Below the pieces are notes generated by a model. It searched no databases. It worked only from the letters and a program-made list of their open reading frames with translations, and was not told where the DNA came from. A DNA stretch of 64,000 bases, taken from NCBI GenBank assembly GCA_000332255.1, contig KB235926.1, positions 4,792,067 to 4,856,066 on the forward strand, in the 5' to 3' direction. Source of the stretch: a cyanobacterium PCC 7702 (GTDB taxonomy: Bacteria > Cyanobacteriota > Cyanobacteriia > Cyanobacteriales > Nostocaceae). The translations under genes were made by a program, and so were the position numbers. Position 1 is the first letter of the stretch; every line of letters starts with the position of its first letter. Positions 56,578 through 64,000 of the stretch are shown piece by piece.

Positions 56578-58269
56578 TCAAAACCTAAAGGTAGTGCGAA
56601 TTGTACCTATGACTACATCAGGGTTATCACTGGTTTGGTTAGGAGCAATTAGCCAAATTACACCAGGTGTAATTGAGATATTATCGTTGAGTTGATATTT
56701 GTAGAAGGCTTCTAGATGCACTGGTGTAGAGCGATTAGGAATGGTGCTAATTACGTCAGATGCACCACCTAAAAATGGTCTATACAAGGGAACGACACCG
56801 GAACGAGTCGCATAGGGGGGAACACCAACTACAATACCTCCCAAGTTACCATCTTTACCCAAATCAGGAAAGGCTAGAGCGATCGCATAACTGTAAACAT
56901 CTGCACTCTCATTATCTTCCCCTGCGGATTGGCCTTGTTGATTGGTATACATAAACCAACTATTAACAGCGAATTTGGGAGAAACCCGCCACAACCCCGC
57001 TACACCATAAGCATTGATTGTCCGTCGGGAATTATCAGAAATTAAACTTGGTGAATTTGCGGAAATTGTCCCCACATCATTGAGAAAAGTAGGTGTTCCT
57101 GCGGTGTAACCATTGACGTAAGTTAAGCCGAAAGCTAAATTTCTGGTTGGTTGGATAGTTAATTGCGCTAAAGCTGAATAGCGACCATTAAATAAACCGC
57201 CAGCAGTTGTACCATTACTGCTACTAGGAGTCAAATTTTCTGGACTACTAGCATTTGGGGCTAAGTATCCTAAACTCAAGTTAATAGCAGGACTCAATTC
57301 ATAATTCAACCCCAAACCTGCACCTTGGGAAACAATGCGATAAATCGGGCTATATTGAGCAAAGGTGGAAAGTGAGCCAGAACCCCCATCTTCATCACCA
57401 ACTGCACTAAACACAGTTGGTAGATAATCTACGTGTTCTCCCCGATTGGCAAATACAGCCATCCGTAATTTATCACCTACTGGAAATTTATAACTAACAG
57501 TGCCTATTTCTACACTACCTGCTTGATCTGGAAACTCTTGGTTAAAGGTTTGACTACCTTCTGGTGTTGTTTGTAGACTTCCCAAGGAAGCCAGGAAGGG
57601 ATCTGCTCCATAGCGAAAACCTCCAGCCCTTTGGGGGTGTGGCGTGCTACCAGCTTGCAGTCTAATTTTTAGCTCGTCTTTCCCTGTAAAGCTACTGAGT
57701 AAATTGAGTCGAACTCTGTTAGCAAAAATAGTGCTATTTCGAGGTACACCAACTCCAAAAGGATCACTATCTCCTGACAAAACATCAGTAATAGCAAAAA
57801 TTACTTCACCAGAAAGCTTGGTAGTTGTGGAAAACTGCTGTGTTTCTAAAGTTGCAGTCCTGGTTTCTAGTGCGTCTACCCGCCCCCGTAAAGTCGCTAG
57901 TTCGGCTGTAAATTCCTCTTGTAGCCTTTGTAACGTCACTAAGTCTGCTTTTTGAACTGTTTCAGCCGTAGCGGTGGCTATTAGCTCATTTACCCTATCT
58001 AAGCAAGCATTTAATCCGGCGGCGAACTCGTAGCGAGTCATGGCGCGATTTCCCCGGAACGTACCATTGGGATATCCTGCAATACAGCCATAGCGTTCTA
58101 CTAAAGATTGTAAAGCTGCAAAAGCCCAATCTGTGGGTTGGACATCGGATAACTGAGATACGGAAGTTACCTGCGCTAATGAGTCATCTGTATTTTCCGC
58201 CGCCCATACTTCCGCCGTAATTACCCATGTTGATACGCCCAAAAGTCCACACCACAATGCTTTTAACAT
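56578..58269 (-). CDS. SLH-domain OprB-type outer-membrane porin, second copy
   Basis: 563 residues from ATG 58269 (MLKALWCGLLGVSTWVITAEVWA). Signal peptide about 1-25, SLH domain at about 35-100 (SQLSDVQPTDWAFAALQSL; FRGNRAMTRYEFAAGLNACL), coiled coil (LQRLQEEFTAELATLRGRVDALE), then the OprB barrel ending TTFRF. The SLH and coiled-coil part is nearly the same as in the 15402 porin, but this one lacks the long linker. Often called iron-uptake porin. A Fur-family box just upstream, shared with lanM, predicts repression under metal sufficiency. Confidence 0.92.
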   Translation of the reverse strand: MLKALWCGLLGVSTWVITAEVWAAENTDDSLAQVTSVSQLSDVQPTDWAFAALQSLVERYGCIAGYPNGTFRGNRAMTRYEFAAGLNACLDRVNELIATATAETVQKADLVTLQRLQEEFTAELATLRGRVDALETRTATLETQQFSTTTKLSGEVIFAITDVLSGDSDPFGVGVPRNSTIFANRVRLNLLSSFTGKDELKIRLQAGSTPHPQRAGGFRYGADPFLASLGSLQTTPEGSQTFNQEFPDQAGSVEIGTVSYKFPVGDKLRMAVFANRGEHVDYLPTVFSAVGDEDGGSGSLSTFAQYSPIYRIVSQGAGLGLNYELSPAINLSLGYLAPNASSPENLTPSSSNGTTAGGLFNGRYSALAQLTIQPTRNLAFGLTYVNGYTAGTPTFLNDVGTISANSPSLISDNSRRTINAYGVAGLWRVSPKFAVNSWFMYTNQQGQSAGEDNESADVYSYAIALAFPDLGKDGNLGGIVVGVPPYATRSGVVPLYRPFLGGASDVISTIPNRSTPVHLEAFYKYQLNDNISITPGVIWLIAPNQTSDNPDVVIGTIRTTFRF

Positions 58270-58323
58270 CACAACCTCAATAGTATATACACCTTTATCG
58301 CAGATACTTTACGTTGGTATCCA

Positions 58324-58348
58324 GATAATGATAATAATTATCATAATC
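58324..58348. promoter_or_regulatory. Fur-family (Fur/Zur) box between porin and lanM
   Basis: TGATAATAATTATCA at 58329-58343 is a perfect 7-1-7 inverted repeat (TGATAAT-A-ATTATCA) within GATAATGATAATAATTATCATAATC. This is the core recognition pattern described for Fur and, in Anabaena, for Zur. It lies 55-60 bases from the porin start and about 35 bases from the lanM start, so one bound repressor dimer could block both divergent promoters. Which metal regulator binds cannot be decided from sequence. Confidence 0.8.
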
Positions 58349-58377
58349 ACACGAAAGTGTAAACACTGGGATTGCCA

Positions 58378-61300
58378 ATGAAACAATTTAACTGTGAGGA
58401 TGCCGCTTGGTATCGTGCAGCGTCATTAATGGAACGTATTGCCGTGATGTCGCTAAAAGCACCATCTAACGCTGAATTGGGACAGCGACGACTCCAGCGA
58501 TGGCGGATGGAATCTCCTTTTACAAATGAGGCTTTGTTCGCTGAAAGGTTAGCAAAGGATGGTTTGACAGAGACTGCATTTTGTTACCTATTGGGGCAAT
58601 CAGCACCGCAAACACCACAGGCTTGGCTAGGGGAAATGGCAGCAGCCTACAGAAATTTTGGGGATGAGGATATTACCAGACTGCTATCATTGCAGCATCC
58701 GAATCTGGGGTTATTAAATGCGATCGCTCCCTGCATTCGTCAAGGTATGATGCAACTGAGGGCAGGGGTTGATAATCTCCAAAATATACCTATTAATATC
58801 AGTAATATTGACAGTATTCTTTTACAAGGCATACCAGAACAACTATTATTCATGCTCCTTCCCACCTTGGTACTAGAACTCAACGTGGCAAGGTTACAAG
58901 GGTTATTAACAGGTGATACCGCCGAGGCAAGATTTTCTGACTTTGTGCAACGGCTGCAAACGGTAGAAGTGAGGCTGACGCTATGGCAAGAATACCCTGT
59001 GTTAGCAAGGCTAATTATAGAAGAAATTCAGCGTTGGGTGACAACTAGCTTAGAGTTTCTGCAACGTCTTGGTGATGACTGGGAAGAAATATGTCGCCAA
59101 TTCCAGCCAGACAATGCTGGTAAACTAATCAAAATTCAACGGGGTGCGGGGGATAGTCATCATGGTGGTAGGTCTGTTTTTATACTGGAATTTGAGAGTG
59201 GTTGGCAGTTAGTTTATAAGCCCCGCTCCCTAGCTGTAGATGGACATTTTCAAGAATTATTACTCTGGTTAAATCAACAAGGTACTCATCCCCCCTTTAA
59301 AACCCTAAAAATTCTCAACCGGGGTGATTATGGTTGGATGGAATTTGTCGAAGCGCAAAAGTGTACTGTTCCAGAAGAAATTGAGCGATTTTATCAGCGT
59401 CAAGGTGGTTATTTAGCCTTGTTATATGTTTTGTCAGCCACGGACTTTCATTTTGAAAATCTGATTGCTGTCGGCGAACATCCCATGCTGATTGATTTAG
59501 AGTCTTTATTTCACCCCCGCAGTCATGAAGCCACAGCCACAGTCGCCGACACCTTAGATAGAGAAATGATCGCTGATTCCGTATTGCGGGTAGGTTTATT
59601 ACCTCAGTTAGTCTGGGGAAATACCCAAGCAGCCGGCATTGATTTGAGTGGTTTGGGTGGTGCGGCTGGACAAGTTACACCAGAACGTGTCCCCCAGTTG
59701 GAGAAAACGGGTACTGATACCATGCGAATTGTCCGCCGACAGGTGGTATTAGCAGGTAGCCAAAATCGCCCCACACTCAATAACAAGGAGGTGAATGTAC
59801 AAGCCTATACTCAAGCTATTACCCAAGGATTTACAGATGTTTACCGCACCCTTTTACAACATCGTCAAGAATTGCTGAAGATATTAGATAGATTTGCAGC
59901 TGATGACGTGCGTGTAGTGCTGCGTCCTAGTAGAAGTTATGCCCTACTACTGCGGGAAAGCTATCACCCAGATGTGTTGCGAGATGCCCTAGAGCGCGAT
60001 CGCCTGTTTGATAAACTATGGATAGACGTGCAGAATCGTCCCATTCTCAGTCAAGTCATTGCAGCAGAACGTCAAGCCCTATGGCAAGGTGATATTCCCC
60101 TATTTACTACTCATCCCCATTCCCGCGACTTATGGAGTCGAGATACTAGCTTACATTTGCCCAATTTTTTCACCCAGTCGGGAATGGAATTAGTTCACCA
60201 TCGCATCCAACAACTGAGTGAACAGGACTTGCAACGTCAGCAATGGTTTATTCAAGCATCTTTATCTACTTTGGGGATAAATGCAAATACTGATCAACAT
60301 CAAATCAAACATTTACCCTCGATTCCCCATTCCCAACTCCCAACTTCCAATTCCCCCCTCACAGCAGCTTGTATAATTGCTGAACGCCTAGAACTCCTTG
60401 CTCATAAAAACGGTGAATTAATTAACTGGATGGGTGTCACCGTCACCAAAGATGATCAATGGACATTAGCCCCCTTGGGAACAGATTTTTATGAAGGTGT
60501 GCCAGGAATAGCTTTTTTCCTAGCTTATCTGGGAGAAATTACGCAAAATTATCACTACACCCGCCTAGCACAAGTCACCATCAAAACCTTACAACAGCAG
60601 TTGATTAGAGATGCCGATTCAATCAAATTCATTGGCGCATTTAGTGGCTGGGGAGGAATTATTTACACCTACACTCACTTAGGCACACTCTGGCAAAATC
60701 CTGATTTAATTGCTGATGCAGTCACCTTAGTGAAAAAACTCCCCGCCTTGATAGTCCAAGATGAACAGTTAGATATTATCGCAGGTGCAGCTGGTTGTAT
60801 TGCTAGTTTGTTGAGTTTATACCAAGTTTTTCCCGATGACTTAATTTTAGATATCGCCTTGGAGTGTGGAGAACATCTACTCAACCAAGCCCAAATCATG
60901 GATGATGGAATCGGCTGGATTTCTCCCAGTGCTGGAAAGCAACCCCTCACAGGATTTGCTCATGGTGCGGCTGGGTTTGCGTCGGTACTGTTAGAATTAG
61001 CCCACATCACTGGAAAACAAGAATTTCAAACCGCAGCTATCAAAGCAATTAACTACGAACGCAGTCACTTTTCCCTAGAGGCGGGTAACTGGCTAGATTT
61101 ACGAAGCACCGACACAACTAACCAATGTATGACAGCTTGGTGTCATGGTGCGCCAGGGATTGGCTTAGGACGCTTGCGTGGCTTAAAATACCTAGATGAT
61201 CCAGAAATTAACAAAGAAATTGCGATCGCTATTCACACCACAATCAACCAAGGATTTGGGGACAATCAATGTCTCTGTCATGGAGACTTAGGCAACCTAG

Positions 61301-61563
61301 ACTTATTATTACTCGCCAGCAAAATCTTAAACCAGCCAGAGCTCATATCCCACACATCCCCCATCGCCAGCCAAATCCTCAATCGAATCCACCAACATAA
61401 CTTTTATTGTGGTGTACCCCTAGCCATAGAAACCCCAGGACTAATGACAGGATTAGCAGGTATCGGCTACGGATGCTTACGCCTAGCCCATCCTGAAAAA
61501 ATCCCCTCCATCCTCCTCCTAGAACCCCCTCATACCAATTCAAAATTCAAAATTCAAAATTAA
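58378..61563 (+). CDS. lanM: Class II lanthipeptide synthetase LanM
   Basis: 1061 residues from ATG 58378. Bifunctional enzyme that dehydrates Ser/Thr and forms lanthionine rings in a precursor peptide. N-terminal dehydratase (DUF4135, about 180-600) with kinase-like motifs DSHHGGRSVFILEFE, LVYKPRSL, LSATDFHFENLI and LIDLESLFHP. C-terminal LanC-like cyclase (about 710-1055) with GFAHGAAGF, MTAWCHGAPGIG and CLCHGDLGN: the Cys, Cys and His zinc ligands are all present. A heptamer-repeat-encoded linker separates the two halves (residues about 649-660), and the last residues are also repeat-encoded. First gene of the cluster, driven from the Fur-box region. Confidence 0.95.
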   Translation: MKQFNCEDAAWYRAASLMERIAVMSLKAPSNAELGQRRLQRWRMESPFTNEALFAERLAKDGLTETAFCYLLGQSAPQTPQAWLGEMAAAYRNFGDEDITRLLSLQHPNLGLLNAIAPCIRQGMMQLRAGVDNLQNIPINISNIDSILLQGIPEQLLFMLLPTLVLELNVARLQGLLTGDTAEARFSDFVQRLQTVEVRLTLWQEYPVLARLIIEEIQRWVTTSLEFLQRLGDDWEEICRQFQPDNAGKLIKIQRGAGDSHHGGRSVFILEFESGWQLVYKPRSLAVDGHFQELLLWLNQQGTHPPFKTLKILNRGDYGWMEFVEAQKCTVPEEIERFYQRQGGYLALLYVLSATDFHFENLIAVGEHPMLIDLESLFHPRSHEATATVADTLDREMIADSVLRVGLLPQLVWGNTQAAGIDLSGLGGAAGQVTPERVPQLEKTGTDTMRIVRRQVVLAGSQNRPTLNNKEVNVQAYTQAITQGFTDVYRTLLQHRQELLKILDRFAADDVRVVLRPSRSYALLLRESYHPDVLRDALERDRLFDKLWIDVQNRPILSQVIAAERQALWQGDIPLFTTHPHSRDLWSRDTSLHLPNFFTQSGMELVHHRIQQLSEQDLQRQQWFIQASLSTLGINANTDQHQIKHLPSIPHSQLPTSNSPLTAACIIAERLELLAHKNGELINWMGVTVTKDDQWTLAPLGTDFYEGVPGIAFFLAYLGEITQNYHYTRLAQVTIKTLQQQLIRDADSIKFIGAFSGWGGIIYTYTHLGTLWQNPDLIADAVTLVKKLPALIVQDEQLDIIAGAAGCIASLLSLYQVFPDDLILDIALECGEHLLNQAQIMDDGIGWISPSAGKQPLTGFAHGAAGFASVLLELAHITGKQEFQTAAIKAINYERSHFSLEAGNWLDLRSTDTTNQCMTAWCHGAPGIGLGRLRGLKYLDDPEINKEIAIAIHTTINQGFGDNQCLCHGDLGNLDLLLLASKILNQPELISHTSPIASQILNRIHQHNFYCGVPLAIETPGLMTGLAGIGYGCLRLAHPEKIPSILLLEPPHTNSKFKIQN
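60324..60358. repeat. Heptameric short tandem repeat inside lanM
   Basis: Five 7-base units in coding sequence: TCCCCAT, TCCCAAC, TCCCAAC, TTCCAAT, TCCCCCC. They encode the interdomain linker IPHSQLPTSNSPL. STRR units of this kind are typically intergenic in heterocystous cyanobacteria. Confidence 0.75.
61539..61561. repeat. TTCAAAA tandem repeat at the 3' end of lanM
   Basis: Three exact TTCAAAA heptamers plus TT run through the last codons (SKFKIQN and stop). The stop codon is provided by the repeat boundary, so the C-terminal tail of LanM is repeat-derived. Confidence 0.7.
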
Positions 61564-61661
61564 GAAAGTGAAACTCAGCATAGCTTTTAGAGTTTGCATC
61601 TGGATCATAGTTTTTTGTGAATTGGTATCAACTCAACTCCTACCCTCTGCATCTGTGCGTG

Positions 61662-63821
61662 ATGAAATACCCCGTCGTCCTACAACACAACGAAGAAGAC
61701 TGTGGCCCCGCCTGTCTAGCCACCATCTCCAAATACTACGGAAAGCTATTCACCATCAACCGCACCCGTGAAGCCGCAGGAACAGGACAATTAGGAACAA
61801 CCCTACTCAACCTCAAACAAGGGGCGGAAGTTTTAGGCTTCAATGCGCGGGGTGTGAAAGCCGTCATCGACTTAGTAGATAAGCAACAGATACCCCTCCC
61901 AGCCATCATTCACTGGAAAGGTAATCACTGGACTGTATTATATGGACGCAGAGGTAAACAATATATTGTCGCTGATCCCCTGGTGGGTGTGCGTTATTTA
62001 ACCAAAGAAGCACTGTTAACTGGTTGGACTAACGGGGTGATGCTGCTACTAGAACCCCGTCCAGATTTCCTTTCCCAAACAGATGATCAAGATAAAGTCG
62101 GGGGATGGAAACGCTTAGGGCAACGTCTATTTAATTACCGTCATATCTTAGCAGAAGCCTTACTACTTAACTTTGTCGTCGGCTTACTCGCCTTACTTTC
62201 GCCGTTTCTCATCCAAATTCTCACGGATGATGTTTTGGTGAGGGGAGACACCCAATTACTCACGGGTATAGTCTTGGGAGTCTTAGCGATGAGCTTGATT
62301 AGTAGTGCTTTGCAATGGGTACAAGGAAACTTAGTAGCACACTTTGCCCATCGTTTGGAATTAGATTTAGTCTTAGAATTTGGCAGAACTATTTTACGTT
62401 TGCCTTTGTCTTATTATGAATCTCGCCGCAGTGGTGAAGTAGTGAGTCGGTTACGGGATATTCAAACCATTAATCAATTAGTTTCCCAAGTGGGTGTGAA
62501 TTTACCCAGTCAACTATTAATTGCGATCGCTGCTTTAGCCTTGATGCTATTTTACAGCCCTAAACTCACCCTGGCATCATTATTAATAGCATTTTTCATG
62601 CCCTTGTCCACAGTGGTTTTCTTCCCCGCCCTCCAACAGAAAATCCGCACTGTTTTAGGATTAGCCGCCGAAAATCAAGGCATTTTAGTAGAAACCTTCA
62701 AAGGTGCATTAGTCGTCAAAACTACCAATGCAGCCCCGGAATTTTGGCAAGAATTTCAAACTCGCTACGGTAGACAAGCCAACTTCATGTTTCGGACAGT
62801 GCAGATTGTCATTACCAATAATATTTTTTCTAGTTGGGTAGCCACATCTGGAGGGATAATCTTGCTGTGGTTCGGCAGTACATTAGTCATTAATCGAGAA
62901 ATCAGTATAGGACAATTATTAGCTTTTAATAGTTTAAATGCTCAGATTATTGCCTTAGTCAATACAGTCGTGGGATTTGTCACCGAATTTACCCGCGCCC
63001 AAGCTGCGACAGAACGTTTAAATGAAGTCATTCAATCTACCCCAGAATTTCCCGAAGTCAACCACAAACCCTTTGTCAACATTCCCGACAATGCAGAGAT
63101 TATTTGCAGCCATCTCAATTTTCACCATGCTGGTAGAGTCGATTTATTTCGGGATTTCTCCTTGACTCTTCCAGGGGGAAAAGTAATTGCCATCATTGGA
63201 CAATCAGGGTGTGGTAAAAGTACCCTCGCCAAACTCCTAGCTGGGTTGTACACCCCCCAATCAGGGAATATTCGCATCCACCACTACAACCTCCAAGATT
63301 TATCACCTGATTGCTTACGCCAACAGGTAATTCTAGTTCCTCAAGAAGCTCATTTTTGGAGTCGTTCAATTTTAGATAATTTGTGTCTTGGTAATCCCCA
63401 ACTCAGCTTTGAACAAGTCGTGACAGCGTGTCAAGTAGCAGATGCAGACACCTTTATCAGTAAATTACCAGAAAAATATCAAACCATCTTAGGGGAATTT
63501 GGAGCAAACCTTTCCGGTGGACAAAGACAACGATTAGCCATAGCCAGAGGTATCATTACCCATCCACCAATTTTGATTTTAGATGAATCCACCGCCGGAC
63601 TAGACCCAAAGAGCGAAAGTACAGTTTTAGATCAATTACTAGCCTATCGCCAAGGTAAAACCACCATCCTCATTAGCCATCGTCCCCAAGTCATCCAGCG
63701 TGCAGACTGGATTGTACTCTTAGAAGCCGGACAACTCAAACTCCAAGGTACTCCCTCCGAACTACTCAACATCCCCGGTGAACACCTAGATTTTCTCCAA
63801 ACTTTGCGTTCCTCTGCGTGA
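61662..63821 (+). CDS. lanT: Bacteriocin-type peptidase-containing ABC transporter (LanT)
   Basis: 719 residues from ATG 61662; an in-frame extension to 61617 is unlikely. Three parts: N-terminal C39 peptidase (about 1-135) with Cys14 in HNEEDCGPACLATISKYYG and the catalytic His in AIIHWKGNHWTVLY, then a six-helix exporter domain (about 155-440), then a nucleotide-binding domain (Walker A GQSGCGKSTLAKLL; signature LSGGQRQRLAIARGI; Walker B ILILDESTAGLD). It removes the leader peptide after a double-glycine motif and exports the lanthipeptide. About 100 bases after lanM, same strand, almost certainly co-transcribed. Confidence 0.95.
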   Translation: MKYPVVLQHNEEDCGPACLATISKYYGKLFTINRTREAAGTGQLGTTLLNLKQGAEVLGFNARGVKAVIDLVDKQQIPLPAIIHWKGNHWTVLYGRRGKQYIVADPLVGVRYLTKEALLTGWTNGVMLLLEPRPDFLSQTDDQDKVGGWKRLGQRLFNYRHILAEALLLNFVVGLLALLSPFLIQILTDDVLVRGDTQLLTGIVLGVLAMSLISSALQWVQGNLVAHFAHRLELDLVLEFGRTILRLPLSYYESRRSGEVVSRLRDIQTINQLVSQVGVNLPSQLLIAIAALALMLFYSPKLTLASLLIAFFMPLSTVVFFPALQQKIRTVLGLAAENQGILVETFKGALVVKTTNAAPEFWQEFQTRYGRQANFMFRTVQIVITNNIFSSWVATSGGIILLWFGSTLVINREISIGQLLAFNSLNAQIIALVNTVVGFVTEFTRAQAATERLNEVIQSTPEFPEVNHKPFVNIPDNAEIICSHLNFHHAGRVDLFRDFSLTLPGGKVIAIIGQSGCGKSTLAKLLAGLYTPQSGNIRIHHYNLQDLSPDCLRQQVILVPQEAHFWSRSILDNLCLGNPQLSFEQVVTACQVADADTFISKLPEKYQTILGEFGANLSGGQRQRLAIARGIITHPPILILDESTAGLDPKSESTVLDQLLAYRQGKTTILISHRPQVIQRADWIVLLEAGQLKLQGTPSELLNIPGEHLDFLQTLRSSA

Positions 63822-63865
63822 ACCTCCGCGCTCCTCTGCGTTTCAAAATAATACTTGACTACCAC

Positions 63866-63884
63866 AATGATAATGATTATTATT
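63866..63884. promoter_or_regulatory. Second Fur-family box, before the precursor gene
   Basis: TGATAATGATTATTA (63868-63882) matches the 7-1-7 Fur/Zur core TGATAAT-N-ATTATCA in all but one position. It lies about 90 bases before the precursor ATG, a normal operator distance. Confidence 0.65.
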
Positions 63885-63890
63885 CTAATG

Positions 63891-63909
63891 TTGATGAAAT
63901 TGTCATCAA
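63891..63909. promoter_or_regulatory. Inverted repeat TTGATGA-N5-TCATCAA
   Basis: A perfect 7-5-7 palindrome, 7 bases after the second Fur-family box and 63 bases before the precursor ATG. Candidate second operator or leader hairpin of the precursor transcript; function unknown. Confidence 0.4.
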
Positions 63910-63972
63910 TAATACTTTTTAACCCGTAATTTCTAGGAAACACTAGGAATCTCCCCAACATTGGAGGTATAT

Positions 63973-64000
63973 ATGTCTGTAGATATCATCCGTGCGTGGA
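63973..64000 (+). CDS. lanA: Lanthipeptide precursor peptide, N-terminal fragment (runs off right edge)
   Basis: Nine codons are visible from ATG 63973 (MSVDIIRAW), preceded by GGAGG at five bases. The IDIIRAW-type start is that of mersacidin/lichenicidin-family class II lanthipeptide leaders, and the position right after lanT, about 150 bases downstream, fits. The rest of the peptide, including the double-glycine cleavage site and core, lies outside the window. Confidence 0.65.

Noticed and set aside
1-64000. CRISPR arrays, rRNA operons, prophage modules
   Set aside because: No evenly spaced direct repeats of 25-40 bases with unique spacers, no rRNA-like sequence and no structural phage genes were seen; the repeats present are heptameric STRRs and inverted repeats.

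Overview
The window reads as chromosomal DNA of a filamentous, probably heterocyst-forming cyanobacterium. Evidence: many GCGATCGC (HIP1) octamers, a phycoerythrocyanin (pec) operon followed directly by a phycocyanin (cpc) operon with three cpcG genes, heme oxygenase, Mg-chelatase ChlH, SLH/OprB porins, and heptameric short tandem repeats. The pecBACEF-cpcBACDEF-cpcG1G2G3 order is the one known from Mastigocladus/Fischerella-type strains; that genus-level reading is inference from gene content.

Layout. 1-1.4 kb: PatA-type response regulator and the start of a chemotaxis-type transducer (minus strand). 2.4-3.4 kb: RluA/RluD pseudouridine synthase. 4.0-15.0 kb: light-harvesting rod locus (two phycobiliprotein pairs, rod linkers, PecE/PecF isomerising lyase, CpcE/CpcF lyase, three rod-core linkers). 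15.4-17.3 kb: SLH porin. 17.9-45 kb: housekeeping and envelope genes: DsbA-like, murF, chlH, LpxB-like, fasciclin, murJ, LCP protein, mannose-1-P guanylyltransferase, yidD, AarF kinase, ABC-2 exporter pair, glmM, heme oxygenase, CobW-type GTPase, M48 protease, two tRNA-Leu, murA, SpoU methyltransferase. Heme oxygenase (bilin precursor) and ChlH (chlorophyll branch) connect functionally with the rod locus.

45.7-54.3 kb looks like an organosulfur and redox region: SBP56/methanethiol-oxidase-type protein, an unusual 862-residue fusion of a cyclic-nucleotide-like domain, a degenerate sigma54-activator AAA+ domain and a NosR/NapH-like membrane polyferredoxin, then an AhpD-like protein, a DszC/SfnB-like flavin acyl-CoA-dehydrogenase homologue and a sulfonate-type ABC binding lipoprotein. 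A TTACCGTA-centred motif occurs before the first and the last group.

54.3-55.8 kb is a scar: an orphaned ABC binding-protein gene, a 3' fragment of a tyrosine-kinase-like exopolysaccharide gene, a truncated transposase lacking its last catalytic acid, and a truncated FecCD permease.

56.6-64.0 kb holds a second SLH porin divergent from a class II lanthipeptide cluster (LanM, C39-peptidase ABC transporter LanT, and the first codons of a precursor peptide at the right edge). A perfect 7-1-7 Fur-family box (TGATAAT-A-ATTATCA) lies between porin and lanM, and a near-perfect second copy precedes the precursor gene. A metal-responsive lanthipeptide system coupled to a metal-uptake porin is the most interesting hypothesis in the window.
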